This document shows positions 18,462 through 28,291 of a DNA stretch of 64,000 bases, piece after piece (the first letter of the stretch is position 1; each line of letters begins with the position of its first letter). The notes beneath the pieces were generated by a model, which had not been told where the DNA came from, searched no databases, and was given only the letters and a program-made list of their open reading frames with translations. This DNA comes from Sphingobium limneticum (GTDB lineage Bacteria; Pseudomonadota; Alphaproteobacteria; Sphingomonadales; Sphingomonadaceae), in assembly GCF_008710155.1 (NCBI RefSeq), contig NZ_VYPZ01000014.1, positions 1-64,000 on the forward strand. Reading direction: 5' to 3'. The translations under genes and the position numbers were made by a program.

Positions 18462-19346
18462 GAAGCTGCGCAGTTCGCCGATGAAACGATCGAACTGGTC
18501 ATGGTGCAGCCAATGGCCGGCGTCGGCGAACTCGACCAGCCGGGCGTCGGCGAAATGCTGAATGCGCCCGTCCTTTTCCGGGTTGGACGCCCAACTGTCG
18601 CTGCCCAGGCACAGCAAAGTGGGGCAGGTGATGCGCTGCCAGAAAGCGGGCAGTTCATCATCCGCGCCTGCCTGCGGCGCCAATCCTTTGAGATAAGGAT
18701 CGAATTTCCAGCTATAGCTGCCATCCTCGTTCCGGTTGACGCCATGGCTGGTCAGATGGAGTGCCTGCTCCACCGTCAGATGCTCGTTGCGTTCGCGCAT
18801 GCGCCCGATCGCGGCTTCTATGGTGGGGTAACGACGCGGCATCGTGCGGGCGCGCGCGCGGCGCCCGTCGATCCAGGCGCGCCAGACGTCGGGGGCGGGC
18901 TGCTCCGCCTTTTCCTGCAACCGGCCCGGCGACAGGCCCAGCCCTTCGATCGCGACCAGCTTGCGCAGTTTGTCGGGGAAGAGGCCGGCATAGCGCAGGC
19001 TGATGGCGCCGCCCAGCGAATGCCCGACGATCGTGACCGGCGGCCGATCGAGAAGGTCCACCAATTGCGCGAGGTCGTAGATGAAATTGCCCATCATGTA
19101 CGAACCGTCCGGCGACCATCCGCTGTCGCCATGGCCCCGCAGATCCGGCGTGATGACATGATAGTCGCGCGAGAGCGCGCGCGCCGTCCAGTCCCAGCTG
19201 CGCGCATGGTCGAACCCGCCATGCACCAGGATCAGCGTGGGCGCGGATGGATTGCCCCAGTCGAGATAATGCAACCGGGTCCGCAACGACGTGAAGAAAT
19301 GCGAAGTCGGCGTCGGGGCGGGCGATATGTCCGTGCGGTCCAGCAT
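18417..19346 (-). CDS. Alpha/beta hydrolase
   Basis: The product (309 residues from 19346) is an alpha/beta-hydrolase fold protein. It shows the oxyanion-hole region LVHGGFDHARSWD, the nucleophile elbow GHSLGGAISLR and the catalytic His in GHWLHHDQFD. DLRGHGDSGWSPDG is typical of the haloalkane dehalogenase/epoxide hydrolase-like branch. The substrate is unknown. The frame is open to 19385; Met at 19346 begins closer to the fold. The last 15 codons overlap the convergent NMO-like gene. Confidence 0.82.
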   Translation of the reverse strand: MLDRTDISPAPTPTSHFFTSLRTRLHYLDWGNPSAPTLILVHGGFDHARSWDWTARALSRDYHVITPDLRGHGDSGWSPDGSYMMGNFIYDLAQLVDLLDRPPVTIVGHSLGGAISLRYAGLFPDKLRKLVAIEGLGLSPGRLQEKAEQPAPDVWRAWIDGRRARARTMPRRYPTIEAAIGRMRERNEHLTVEQALHLTSHGVNRNEDGSYSWKFDPYLKGLAPQAGADDELPAFWQRITCPTLLCLGSDSWASNPEKDGRIQHFADARLVEFADAGHWLHHDQFDRFIGELRSFLKGEAGDSPTVVSL

Positions 19347-19443
19347 AAAGACCCCATTGGCGAACTGCGCCGATGTTGCAAGCAAAGAGCGACGGAAAAA
19401 TGCCGCTTTTCCAATATTTCGGTTCGATTTCTGAAAAACTGCC

Positions 19444-21411
19444 TTAGCAGTCGCGAAGTATTATATTTGCAACCGGATCGGCCTCCATGGACGATGCGCG
19501 CATGGTCGTGGCGACGATCCGGGCCAGTTCGGCCTGCCGGAACGGCTTGTCCAGTCGCGGACGGCGGGAGGCGTGCGGCGGCAATTCGGCAAAGCCGGTG
19601 ATGACGATGACCGGCAGGCCCGGCCATTTTTCCTCTATGCTGTCGGCCAGTTGCGCACCGGTCATGCCCGGCATCGCATGGTCCGTCACGATCAGGTCTA
19701 CCCGCCCCTGTTCCAGCAGGCGCAGCGCATCCATGCCGGACGAGGCCTGAAAGACCGTATGGCCCAATTCTTCCAGCATGCCCGCCGTATTCGTCAGCAC
19801 CAGATGGTCGTCGTCCGCCGCCAATATGACCAGCGGCCTATCGCCCGCTATGCCCGTGTCGCCCGACTGGACGATGGGCAGGGCATCCGCTTCGCTCCAC
19901 GCCACGGGCAGCCACAGGGACACGGTAGTGCCTGCACCCGGCTCGCTCTTCAGGCTCAGCGATCCGCCGCATTGCTGCGCGAAGCCATGGACCATCGACA
20001 GGCCCAGGCCCGTCCCCTTGCCCACGCCCTTGGTGGTGAAAAAGGGCTCCCGCGCTCGCTCCAGCGTCGCGGCATCCATGCCTTCGCCTTCATCCATCAT
20101 GGACAGGCGGATATAGGTGCCGGCACCCAGATCGGGCCGCTCATCCTGTGCAACGACGATTTCCGTCGCCTCCACGGTGATGCGTCCGCCATTGGGCATG
20201 GCGTCGCGCGCATTGACTGCCAGGTTCAGCAGCGCGAGTTCCAGTTGCGCCGCATCGGCATGGGCAGCAGGCATCGCCAACGGAAAACGGGTTTCGATGA
20301 TGACCGAAGCGCCCAGCGTAGTGCGGAACAGTTCGGCCATGCCCTGCACCAGCGCGATGCAATCGACGCTTTGCAGCTTGAGTTCCTGCTTGCGGGCAAA
20401 GGCCAGCATGCGCTGCGTCAGCGTCGCGCCGCGATCCGCCGCCGTCATTGCATTGTCGAGATAGCGGCTGATATCGCCGCCGCTCGCCAGCCGCTGTCGC
20501 GCCAGGTCCAGGCTGCCGACGATCACCGCCAGCAGATTGTTGAAATCATGTGCGACGCCACCGGTCAGCTTGCCGATTGCGTCCATCTTTTGCGTCTGGA
20601 CGATGGCGTCGCGGGCTTCGTCCAGCGCGTGCTGCGTTTCGCGCCGCTCGGTCAGGTCGCGGGTGATCTTGGCAAAGCCCAGCAATTGCCCGTCGGGCGT
20701 ACGGATCGGGTCGATCACCACATTGGCCCAGAAGCGCGACCCGTCCTTGCGGATGCGCCATCCCTCCGCCTCGAACCGGCCGTCCGTTTCGGCGGTATGC
20801 AGCGCGCGGGACGGGAGGCCGGCCAGCCTGTCCTCCTCGCTGTAGAAGCGGGCGAAATTCTGACCCAGGATTTCGTCTGCGTCATATCCCTTGAATCGCT
20901 GGGCGCCCATGTTCCAGCTGGTGATCGTGCCGAAGGGGTCGATCATGTAGATGGCGTAATCGGTCACGCTTTGCACCAGCAGCCGGAAGCGTTCTTCGCT
21001 TTCGCGCAAGGCCTCCTGCGCAGCACGTCGTTCGGTCAGGTCGCGCGTGACCTTGGCAAAGCCCAGCAACTGCCCGTCGGGCGCGAGAATCGGATCGATC
21101 ACCACATTGGCCCAAAAACGCCCGCCATCCTTGCGGATGCGCCAGCCTTCGGCCTCGAACCGGCCTTCCTGCAGCGCGGTCAGCAGCGCGATGGCAGGGA
21201 TGCCTGCAGCCTGCTCCTCCGCCGTATAGAATCGCGAGAAATGCTGCCCGATAATCTCGTCGGCCTCATAGCCCTTGAAGCGGCGGGCACCCGTATTCCA
21301 GCTGGCGACGATGCCATCGGGGTCGAGCATGAAAATGGCATAGTCCGTCACGCTTTGAACCAGCAGTTCGAAGCGGTTGCCCGATTCATGGTTGGAGGCG
21401 GTAATCATCAT
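19444..21411 (-). CDS. Hybrid PAS-PAS sensor histidine kinase with receiver
   Basis: The 655-residue protein has two PAS domains (about 8-125 and 140-255), a HisKA domain with VAHDFNNLL, an HATPase domain and a C-terminal receiver with the phosphoacceptor Asp in LIVTDHAMPGMTG. The two PAS domains are close duplicates: FEAEGWRIRKDG, FWANVVIDPI and DGQLLGFAK recur in both. There is no membrane segment, so it is a cytoplasmic sensor. The ligand and output partner are unknown. Confidence 0.9.
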   Translation of the reverse strand: MMITASNHESGNRFELLVQSVTDYAIFMLDPDGIVASWNTGARRFKGYEADEIIGQHFSRFYTAEEQAAGIPAIALLTALQEGRFEAEGWRIRKDGGRFWANVVIDPILAPDGQLLGFAKVTRDLTERRAAQEALRESEERFRLLVQSVTDYAIYMIDPFGTITSWNMGAQRFKGYDADEILGQNFARFYSEEDRLAGLPSRALHTAETDGRFEAEGWRIRKDGSRFWANVVIDPIRTPDGQLLGFAKITRDLTERRETQHALDEARDAIVQTQKMDAIGKLTGGVAHDFNNLLAVIVGSLDLARQRLASGGDISRYLDNAMTAADRGATLTQRMLAFARKQELKLQSVDCIALVQGMAELFRTTLGASVIIETRFPLAMPAAHADAAQLELALLNLAVNARDAMPNGGRITVEATEIVVAQDERPDLGAGTYIRLSMMDEGEGMDAATLERAREPFFTTKGVGKGTGLGLSMVHGFAQQCGGSLSLKSEPGAGTTVSLWLPVAWSEADALPIVQSGDTGIAGDRPLVILAADDDHLVLTNTAGMLEELGHTVFQASSGMDALRLLEQGRVDLIVTDHAMPGMTGAQLADSIEEKWPGLPVIVITGFAELPPHASRRPRLDKPFRQAELARIVATTMRASSMEADPVANIILRDC

Positions 21412-21575
21412 GTCCCCGAATCAGGCGCGAGCGGATGCTGCACCTTTGCCTTCGGCAAAACGGCGGTCATGTGCAAATGTTCCGTGACGCGATGAACGCG
21501 CGGATCACGTCTGCCCCCTTGACTTGGCGCGCCGCTCTGACCACCAAGCCCGCTCAAATTGGGAGCGGAGCAGGC

Positions 21576-22487
21576 ATGGCGACGAAGGCGACGATCACGG
21601 TCATTGGGGAAGCGATGCTGGAGTTGAGCCGGAGCGAAGGCGACGGCTGGAACCTGCGCTATGGCGGCGACGTCATCAATACCGCCATCCACCTCGCCCG
21701 GGCAGGCGATCGGGTGCGTCTTGCCAGCGCCCTGGGTGCCGACCCCATGAGCGCCCAGCTGCTAGGCCAGTGGGAGGCTGAGGGCGTCGATACGTCGCTG
21801 GTGATCGCGGCGCAGGGCCGTCTGCCCGGCCTCTACGCGATCGAGACGGATGCGACCGGCGAGCGCAGCTTCCACTATTGGCGCAGCGAAGCGGCGGCCC
21901 GACGCATGTTCGAATTCCCTGAAAGCGCAGCCATGGTGGCGCAGGCGGCCCAATCCGACCTGATTTATTTTTCGCTCATCACACTGGCGATCCTGCCCGA
22001 TGCCGGGCGGGAGGCATTGCTGGACCTGTGCGCGCAGGTGCGCGCCCATGGCGGCAAGATCGCCTTCGACGGCAATTATCGCGCGCGCCTCTGGGACGAT
22101 GCGGCGACCGCGTGCCACTGGCGCGACCGGGCGATCACGGTCAGCGACATGGGATTGCCGACCCTGGCCGACGAGGTCGAGATGGGGGAGGCGGACGATG
22201 CGCTAGATGCGGCCACGCGCTGGGGCGCGGGCGAAGGCAAGGATGTCGTCGTCAAGCTGGGCGGCGACGGCTGCCTGGTGGCGGGCGAGGTCGTCGCAAT
22301 CCCGCAGCGTGTCGATGTGATCGATTCGAGCGGCGCGGGCGATGCTTTCAACGGCGGCTATCTCCATGCGCGTCTTGCCGGCGCCAGTCCGCGCGATGCG
22401 GCATTGGCCGGGCACCGGCTGGCGGGATGGAATATCGGCCGGCGCGGTGCGATCCCGGCGCGCGATGCGGACGCGCCTTACGGCTGA
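21576..22487 (+). CDS. kdgK: PfkB-family sugar kinase, probable KDG kinase
   Basis: This 303-residue ribokinase-fold enzyme most resembles 2-keto-3-deoxygluconate kinases, which make KDPG for the Entner-Doudoroff aldolase. It has the N-terminal GEAMLEL and GGDVINTAIHLARAG, FDGNYRARLW mid-protein and the PfkB signature DSSGAGDAFNGGY with the catalytic Asp. The start at 21576 has GGAGCGG upstream; the frame is open to 21435. eda, which would use the product, is about 21 kb away. Confidence 0.85.
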   Translation: MATKATITVIGEAMLELSRSEGDGWNLRYGGDVINTAIHLARAGDRVRLASALGADPMSAQLLGQWEAEGVDTSLVIAAQGRLPGLYAIETDATGERSFHYWRSEAAARRMFEFPESAAMVAQAAQSDLIYFSLITLAILPDAGREALLDLCAQVRAHGGKIAFDGNYRARLWDDAATACHWRDRAITVSDMGLPTLADEVEMGEADDALDAATRWGAGEGKDVVVKLGGDGCLVAGEVVAIPQRVDVIDSSGAGDAFNGGYLHARLAGASPRDAALAGHRLAGWNIGRRGAIPARDADAPYG

Positions 22488-22502
22488 TCCGAGTTGACAG
22501 CG

Positions 22503-22524
22503 GCCCATGGCTTGCGCCATGGGC
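22503..22524 (+). terminator. Hairpin between kdgK and tRNA-Gly
   Basis: GCCCATGG (22503-22510) pairs perfectly with CCATGGGC (22517-22524) around a 6-nt loop. No T-tract follows, so this may be a Rho-dependent or processing structure rather than an intrinsic terminator. Confidence 0.35.
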
Positions 22525-22533
22525 GGGTCAGAC

Positions 22534-22607
22534 GCGGGTGTAGCTCAATGGTAGAGCAGCAGCTTCCCAAGCTGACGACGGGGGTTCGATTCCCCTCACC
22601 CGCTCCA
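22534..22607 (+). tRNA. tRNA-Gly(CCC)
   Basis: The 74-nt cloverleaf has acceptor GCGGGTG/CACCCGC, D-arm GCTC/GAGC, anticodon loop TTCCCAA (anticodon CCC), T-arm GGGGG-TTCGATT-CCCCT and encoded CCA. Position 27 to 43 of the anticodon stem is a G-A mismatch. Confidence 0.95.
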
Positions 22608-22628
22608 GATTTCCGACAGCGTTGAAGA

Positions 22629-23162
22629 TCAGCCGACCTGCCGCTTGGCCAATTTGCGGGCGAGGGTGCGGCGGTGCATGCCCAGTCGCCGTGCGGCTTC
22701 GGAAATGTTGAAGTCGCTATTCTTCAGCACTTCGTGGATATGCTCCCACTCCAGCGTCTTGATCGACGTCGGCCGGGGCGCAAGGGGCGTGGCGGGATCG
22801 CCGCCGGCGCGGGCGAAGGCGGCTTCGATATCGTCGGTGTTGGACGGCTTGGCCAGATAGTTGGTCGCGCCCAGCTTGATCGCTTCCACCGCGGTGGCGA
22901 TGCTAGCGAAACCGGTCAGCACGACGATCAGCATTGCGGGATCATGCGCATGGAGCGCCTGGACGCAGGCGAGGCCGGATTGCGGCCCGAGCTTCAGATC
23001 GACCACGGCAAAGCCCGGCCGATGCTCGGCGAGCACCGCGGTCAATGTTTCCAGACTATCGGCGAGCAGCACATCATAGTCGCGCCGCTCGAAGGAGCGT
23101 TTGAGGGTACGGGCAAAACTCTCGTCATCCTCGACGATCAGCAATTGCCGGTCATGCGTCAT
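22629..23162 (-). CDS. regA: Redox response regulator, RegA/PrrA/ActR family
   Basis: The 177-residue regulator has an N-terminal receiver (LLIVEDDESFARTL; phosphoacceptor Asp in FAVVDLKLG; conserved Lys in YLAKPSN) and a C-terminal Fis-like HTH (NISEAARRLGMHRRTLARKL). A Pro-rich linker joins them, as in RegA. ATG 23162 is chosen because the receiver starts there; it overlaps the kinase gene by 11 bp. It is the last gene of the cyo-surf1-regB cluster. Known homologues control respiration and redox genes. Confidence 0.92.
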   Translation of the reverse strand: MTHDRQLLIVEDDESFARTLKRSFERRDYDVLLADSLETLTAVLAEHRPGFAVVDLKLGPQSGLACVQALHAHDPAMLIVVLTGFASIATAVEAIKLGATNYLAKPSNTDDIEAAFARAGGDPATPLAPRPTSIKTLEWEHIHEVLKNSDFNISEAARRLGMHRRTLARKLAKRQVG

Positions 23163-24501
23163 CGCCCGTCTCCTCCTGAAGAGTCTCCTCTTCCTCCTCC
23201 ATGGCCAGCGTGTCGAGAGGCAGCCGCAACTGGACCATCGCGCCACCATCCGCGCCATTGCTGGCATCGACGCGCCCGCCCAGCTTGCGCACGACATTGA
23301 CGACCAGAAACAGGCCCAGGCCGCCGCCCTGCTTGCCCTTGCTCGATCGGTAGGGCTTGCCGACATCGGCCAGCATCGCCGGATCGAACCCCCGGCCATT
23401 GTCGCGCACGGCGATGTGGAGCCATTGGCTGTCGCGGCTGACCATGATGTTGATATAGCTGGCGCCGGCCTCACGCGCATTGTCGAGCAGGTTGGTCACG
23501 GCCTGGCGGATCACCGGGTCGGCGATGATGCGGGGATAGCTGTGCGGGCCAAAGTCGCAGCGTAGCGGCATGCCGGGATTGGCATTGCGCCAGTCGCGCG
23601 CGATGATGTCGATGAAATCGCGAACATTGGTGACTTCCGGCGCCTCGCCGCGCGCTTCGCCCGCCGACATCAGGATGCCGGTCAGGATCGTCTTGCAGCG
23701 TTTGACCGCCGCCTCCATCTCGCCCACTTCCTCGACCAGCGCGGGATGCGCCTTGATTTCCCGCATGTGCCGCCAGTCGCCCAGGACCACGGCCAACTGG
23801 GCGAGGGGGGTGCCCAGTTCATGCGCGGCGCCCGATGCGAGCAGGCCCATGCGGACGATATGTTCTTCCTCAACCGCCTGCTGCCGCAATTGCGCCAGAT
23901 AGGCTTCACGCTGTTGCAGATTCTGGTTCACGCGCGTCATGAACAGCACCAGCAGCACCGCGATCATGGTGATGCAGACCCATGTGCCGACGATGTGCAG
24001 GTCGAACAAATGGCCTTCCAGCGCTTCGTTGAGATCGAGCGGTCGGTAGATGAAGGCCAGCATCGCGGCACAGAGCGTGGACACCACCACGATACCCCAG
24101 GCACTCCAGCGATGCAGCAGCATGGCGCCCAGCGCGACCTGCACCAGATAGAGCGAGACGAACGGATTGGTCGCGCCGCCGCTGAGATAGAGCTGCGTGG
24201 TGAGCGCGAACACGTCGAACAGCAGCGCCAGAAACAGTTCGGCATGGGTGATGTCGGTGCGCCGCCGTAGCACCATCAGGCTGCCGGCGTTCATGGCGGT
24301 GGCGATGCACGGCACGACCAGCATGGAGGCGATCGGCAGATGAATGTCCATGCCGAAATGGACGAAGCCGATCGTCGCGATCTGGCCGGCAATGGCTATC
24401 CAGCGCAGTTGCACCAGCAGCACCATGTTGCGCCGCCCGGCTGCATCGGCGGGCCACCGGCCGGGCAGCCAGCGCCTGCGTCTGGCGGACGGCGCGGTCA
24501 T
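23152..24501 (-). CDS. regB: Redox sensor histidine kinase, RegB/PrrB/ActS family
   Basis: The 449-residue kinase has about six N-terminal membrane helices. The segment GGATNPF matches the quinone-binding heptapeptide (GGxxNPF) of RegB. The H-box is AAHELGTPL, and RCKTIL contains the redox-sensing cysteine equivalent to RegB Cys265. The HATPase domain has NLLDNAREAG and GGGLGLFL. The start at 24501 overlaps the surf1 stop by 4 bp. It should phosphorylate RegA in response to quinone redox state. Confidence 0.93.
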   Translation of the reverse strand: MTAPSARRRRWLPGRWPADAAGRRNMVLLVQLRWIAIAGQIATIGFVHFGMDIHLPIASMLVVPCIATAMNAGSLMVLRRRTDITHAELFLALLFDVFALTTQLYLSGGATNPFVSLYLVQVALGAMLLHRWSAWGIVVVSTLCAAMLAFIYRPLDLNEALEGHLFDLHIVGTWVCITMIAVLLVLFMTRVNQNLQQREAYLAQLRQQAVEEEHIVRMGLLASGAAHELGTPLAQLAVVLGDWRHMREIKAHPALVEEVGEMEAAVKRCKTILTGILMSAGEARGEAPEVTNVRDFIDIIARDWRNANPGMPLRCDFGPHSYPRIIADPVIRQAVTNLLDNAREAGASYINIMVSRDSQWLHIAVRDNGRGFDPAMLADVGKPYRSSKGKQGGGLGLFLVVNVVRKLGGRVDASNGADGGAMVQLRLPLDTLAMEEEEETLQEETGDDA

Positions 24502-25217
24502 TCCCGGCGATCTTTTCCAGTCTGGCGCATGACCAGCATATAGGCGCCCAGCGTCATCGCCGCCAGCGCGAACCAGGTGATGGCATATTGCAGATGATTG
24601 TTGGGGAAGCTGACGACGGTCAGGCCGCCGATCGGCAGGGCAGTGGGGGAGGGGCCGCGCTGCGCATCGATGAAATAGGGGCGTGTGCTGCCGAGGTTGC
24701 GCGCCTGTGCGATGGCGGCGACGTCGCGGGAATGCCAACGGTCGGCGGCAGGATCGTTGCTGCGCAGGAAGCCGCCATTGGGCTCGGTAAGGCGCAGCAG
24801 ACCTGTGACCTGCACTTTGCCCTGCGGCCGCTCATAGGATGCGGTGCGGCTGGGCACGAAGCCACGATTGATGAGGGTGACGGCGCCATCGGCGGCGCGC
24901 AGTGGCGTCATCAGCCAGAAGCCGGGGCCACGCACGGTGACGGCCTGCGTCAGGGCGGCCTTGTCATGCAGGAAGGTGCCGGACAGGGTGACGCGGCGAT
25001 ATTCGTCGGCTTTGGTGGCGGTGATGGGGGCGGGGACCGGCGCGGCGTGGATGCGGGCATCGACACGGGCGATCAGGTCGCGCTTCCAGCCAAGGCGCTG
25101 GATTTGCCAGGCGCCAAGCGCACCTAAGCCGGAAAACAGGATCAGGGCGATCAGCGTCAAGCCGATCGTGAATGCCGGGGAGCGTTTGCCACGCCCCCCG
25201 GTGTTCGCCGTTGTCAC
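24498..25217 (-). CDS. SURF1-family oxidase assembly protein
   Basis: The 239-residue protein has one membrane helix near each end and the SURF1 domain between them (GALGAWQIQRLGWKRDLIARVDARI; YEWRRV-type segment EYRRVTLSGTF; WHSRDVAAIAQA). SURF1 helps insert heme into oxidase subunit I. The GTG start overlaps the cyoD stop (GTGA). Being attached to a quinol oxidase operon, it is best compared with the quinol-oxidase-specific Surf1q of Paracoccus. Confidence 0.88.
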   Translation of the reverse strand: MTTANTGGRGKRSPAFTIGLTLIALILFSGLGALGAWQIQRLGWKRDLIARVDARIHAAPVPAPITATKADEYRRVTLSGTFLHDKAALTQAVTVRGPGFWLMTPLRAADGAVTLINRGFVPSRTASYERPQGKVQVTGLLRLTEPNGGFLRSNDPAADRWHSRDVAAIAQARNLGSTRPYFIDAQRGPSPTALPIGGLTVVSFPNNHLQYAITWFALAAMTLGAYMLVMRQTGKDRRE

Positions 25218-25660
25218 GGCATTTCGCTCATGTTCGCCATGGTCGACATGTCGTGGCCGGCGTTCATTTCGCCGGTCATATCCATGTCCGCATGCGGCAT
25301 CATATTGTTGTTCATATGATACATGACCCAGGTCGAACCAGCCAGAACGATGACGACCAGCACCAGCGTCAGCGCCATCGCCATGAACGACCAGCCGCCT
25401 TCGACGCGGGTGTTCATGTGCAGGAAATAGATCATGTGCACGATCACCTGCACCGCCGCGAAGGCGACGATGACGATGCCGGTCAGCTTGGGGTCGCCCA
25501 GCACGCCGGACATCACCAGCCAGAAGGGGATGGCCGTCAGGATCACCGACAGGCCGAAACCGATCATATAGCTGCCGAAAGTGCCATGGGCGCCTTCTTC
25601 ATGATGATCGTCATGATGCCCATGGCCATGGGCGTCGTGGGGATGGACAGCGTCGCTCAC
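25214..25660 (-). CDS. cyoD: Cytochrome bo ubiquinol oxidase subunit IV
   Basis: The 148-residue protein has the three membrane helices of CyoD between two unusual tails. The N-terminal tail is His-rich (HPHDAHGHGHHDDHHEEGAH). The C-terminal tail after the last helix has many Met, His and Asp residues (MYHMNNNMMPHADMDM and onward). E. coli CyoD is about 109 residues. The start is GTG at 25660, overlapping the cyoC stop as GTGA. Metal binding by the tails is an inference. Confidence 0.88.
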   Translation of the reverse strand: MSDAVHPHDAHGHGHHDDHHEEGAHGTFGSYMIGFGLSVILTAIPFWLVMSGVLGDPKLTGIVIVAFAAVQVIVHMIYFLHMNTRVEGGWSFMAMALTLVLVVIVLAGSTWVMYHMNNNMMPHADMDMTGEMNAGHDMSTMANMSEMP

Positions 25661-26280
25661 CGCAGGACTCCCATCAGATAGACAAAGGTGAAGACGCCGA
25701 TCCAGATGACGTCGAGGAAGTGCCAGAACATGGAAAGGCACAGCAGGCGGCGCTTGTTGGCGGGGATCAGGCCCTTCTTGGCGACCTGAACCATCAGCGT
25801 GATCAGCCAGATCGAACCGAAGGTGACGTGCAGGCCGTGCGTGCCGACCAGCGTGAAGAAGGCCGACAGGAAGGCCGAACGTCCCGGACCCGCGCCTTCA
25901 TGGATGAGGTGCGAGAATTCGTAGAGTTCGATGAACAGGAACGCCCCGCCGAACAGCAGCGTGACGAACAGCCAGCCCTGCGTGGCGCTGACCTTGTTCT
26001 TTTCCATCGCCAGCATGGCAAAGCCATAGGTGATCGAAGAGAAGAGCAGCATCGCGGTGTTGATCGCGATGAGCGGCAGGTCGAACAGATCCTTGGGGCC
26101 GGGGCCGCCGGCGAAATTGCCGCCCAGCACGGCATAGGTGGCGAACAGGATGGCGAAGATGAGGCAATCGCTCATCAGGTACATCCAGAAGCCCAGCATG
26201 GTGCTGTGGCCTTCGTGGAGGTGCGGTTCCTCGGGCAGATGATATGCCCGAGGTTCCGTGGTTGCAGTTGCGCTGCTCAT
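25657..26280 (-). CDS. cyoC: Cytochrome bo ubiquinol oxidase subunit III
   Basis: The 207-residue subunit has five membrane helices and typical motifs HSTMLGFWMYLMSDCLIF, FIELYEFSHLI and GTHGLHV. It stabilises the oxidase core. The start at 26280 lies 5 bp after the cyoB stop, and its stop overlaps the GTG of cyoD. Confidence 0.94.
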   Translation of the reverse strand: MSSATATTEPRAYHLPEEPHLHEGHSTMLGFWMYLMSDCLIFAILFATYAVLGGNFAGGPGPKDLFDLPLIAINTAMLLFSSITYGFAMLAMEKNKVSATQGWLFVTLLFGGAFLFIELYEFSHLIHEGAGPGRSAFLSAFFTLVGTHGLHVTFGSIWLITLMVQVAKKGLIPANKRRLLCLSMFWHFLDVIWIGVFTFVYLMGVLR

Positions 26281-26285
26281 GTCAG

Positions 26286-28286
26286 TCAGACTCCAGCGGC
26301 GAGGATGCGCGTACGCTCTTCCTCGGTACGCGTCACATCCTCGACCGGGATGTAATAGTCGCGCTTGTAGTTGAAGGTGTGGAAGATGGCGAAGCCGATC
26401 ATGCCGACGAAGCTGAGGGCGGCCAGCCACCACATATACCAGATCAGGGCAAAGCCGCAGACCGTGGCCAGGCCGGCCAGGATCACGCCGGTGCCGGTGC
26501 TGCTGGGCATATGGATCGCCTGATAGCCGGTCAGCGGACGCTGATAGCCGTGGCGCTTCATGTCCGCCCAGCTGTCGGCGTCATAGACGACCGGCGTGAA
26601 GGCGAAATTATACTCCGGCGGGGGCGAACTGGTCGCCCATTCCAGGGTACGGCCGTTCCACGGATCGCCTTCGACCTTCAGTTCGTCGCGCTTCCAGATG
26701 GACAGGGCGAACTGTACCAGCATGGCCCCGATGCCGGCCGCGACGATGGCGGCGCCGATCGCGGCGATGACGAAGTAGATCTGAAGCGACGGATCGTCGA
26801 ACACGCGCATACGACGCGTCACACCCATGAAGCCAAGGATGTAGAGCGGCGTGAAGGCGAGCCAGAAGCCGACCTGCCAGCACCAGAAGGACACATGGCC
26901 CCAGAACTGGTTGAGCTTGAAGCCGAATGCCTTGGGCCACCAATAGTTGATCGCCGCGAACAGGCCGAACAGCACGCCGCCGATGATCACGTTATGGAAA
27001 TGCGCGATCAGGAACAGCGAGTTGTGCAGCACGAAGTCTGCGGGCGGCACGGCGAGCATCACGCCGGTCATGCCACCGATCGTGAAGGTCAGCATGAAGG
27101 CGACGGTCCACATCATCGGCAGTTCGAAACGAACGCGGCCGCGATACATGGTGAAAAGCCAGTTGAAGAGCTTCGCACCCGTCGGGATCGAAATGATCAT
27201 CGTCGTGATGCCGAAGAAGCTGTTGACGCTGGCGCCAGAGCCCATGGTGAAGAAGTGGTGCAGCCACACGAGGTAGGACAGCACCATGATGCAGCAGGTG
27301 GCGTAAACCATGGAGGTATAGCCGAACAGACGCTTGCCCGAGAAGGTCGAGGTGACTTCCGAGAAGACGCCGAACAGCGGCAGGATGAGGATGTAGACTT
27401 CCGGGTGACCCCAGATCCAGATCAGGTTCACGTACATCATCGGGTTGCCGCCGAAGTCGTTCGTGAAGAAGTTGGTGCCGGCATAACGGTCGAGCGAGAG
27501 CAGGACCAAAGTGGCGGTCAGGATGGGGAAGGAGGCGACGATCAGGATGTTCGCGCAGAGCGAGGTCCAGGTGAACACCGGCATCTTCATGATGGACATA
27601 CCGGGCGCGCGCATCTTCACGATGGTCGCAATCAGGTTGATGCCCGACAATGTCGTGCCCACGCCTGCGACCTGCAACGCCCAGATATAATAGTCGACCC
27701 CCGTGGCCGGGCTATAGTCGATCCCCGACAGCGGCGGATAGGCGAGCCAGCCGGTCTGGGCGAATTCGCCCAGGAACAGCGAAGCCATCACCAGCACCGC
27801 GCCACCCGTTGTCATCCAGAACGAGAAATTGTTCAGGAAGGGGAAGCTGACGTCGCGTGCGCCGATCTGAAGCGGGACGATATAGTTCATCAAACCGGTG
27901 ATGAACGGCATCGCCACGAAGAAGATCATGATCACGCCATGGGCGGTGAACACCTGGTCATAATGGTGGGCGTTGAGATAGCCCTCCGACCCGTTGAAGG
28001 CGAGCGCCTGTTGCAGGCGCATCATGACGGCGTCGGCAAAACCGCGCAGGAACATGATGAGGCCCAGCACCATGTACATGATGCCGATCTTCTTGTGATC
28101 GACGCTGGTGAACCACTCTTTCCAGAGATAGCCCCAGAGCTTGAAATAGGTGAGCGCCGCCACGACGGCCGCGCCGCCCAGCACCACCGCGCAGAATGTC
28201 GCGACGACGATGGGCTCATGCCATGGGAAGCTGTCCCATGTCAGACGACCGAAGATCATCTGTGCTGTTGTCATTGTGCCAGTCAT
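26286..28286 (-). CDS. cyoB: Cytochrome bo ubiquinol oxidase subunit I
   Basis: The 666-residue heme-copper oxidase core holds low-spin heme, the high-spin heme/CuB site and the proton channels. Heme and copper ligands are visible in [26 protein letters not shown] (with the cross-linked Tyr), LHHFFTMG and [13 protein letters not shown]. Length matches E. coli CyoB (663). It lies 5 bp downstream of cyoA. Confidence 0.97.
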   Translation of the reverse strand: MTGTMTTAQMIFGRLTWDSFPWHEPIVVATFCAVVLGGAAVVAALTYFKLWGYLWKEWFTSVDHKKIGIMYMVLGLIMFLRGFADAVMMRLQQALAFNGSEGYLNAHHYDQVFTAHGVIMIFFVAMPFITGLMNYIVPLQIGARDVSFPFLNNFSFWMTTGGAVLVMASLFLGEFAQTGWLAYPPLSGIDYSPATGVDYYIWALQVAGVGTTLSGINLIATIVKMRAPGMSIMKMPVFTWTSLCANILIVASFPILTATLVLLSLDRYAGTNFFTNDFGGNPMMYVNLIWIWGHPEVYILILPLFGVFSEVTSTFSGKRLFGYTSMVYATCCIMVLSYLVWLHHFFTMGSGASVNSFFGITTMIISIPTGAKLFNWLFTMYRGRVRFELPMMWTVAFMLTFTIGGMTGVMLAVPPADFVLHNSLFLIAHFHNVIIGGVLFGLFAAINYWWPKAFGFKLNQFWGHVSFWCWQVGFWLAFTPLYILGFMGVTRRMRVFDDPSLQIYFVIAAIGAAIVAAGIGAMLVQFALSIWKRDELKVEGDPWNGRTLEWATSSPPPEYNFAFTPVVYDADSWADMKRHGYQRPLTGYQAIHMPSSTGTGVILAGLATVCGFALIWYMWWLAALSFVGMIGFAIFHTFNYKRDYYIPVEDVTRTEEERTRILAAGV

Positions 28287-28291
28287 GGGCC

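Noticed and set aside
19573..21495. 640-codon frame opposite the hybrid histidine kinase
   Set aside because: Shadow of the kinase gene; the repeats in it merely mirror the duplicated PAS domains.
22534..22607. tRNA-associated integration site
   Set aside because: No integrase gene or duplicated tRNA 3' end is present around either tRNA in the window.
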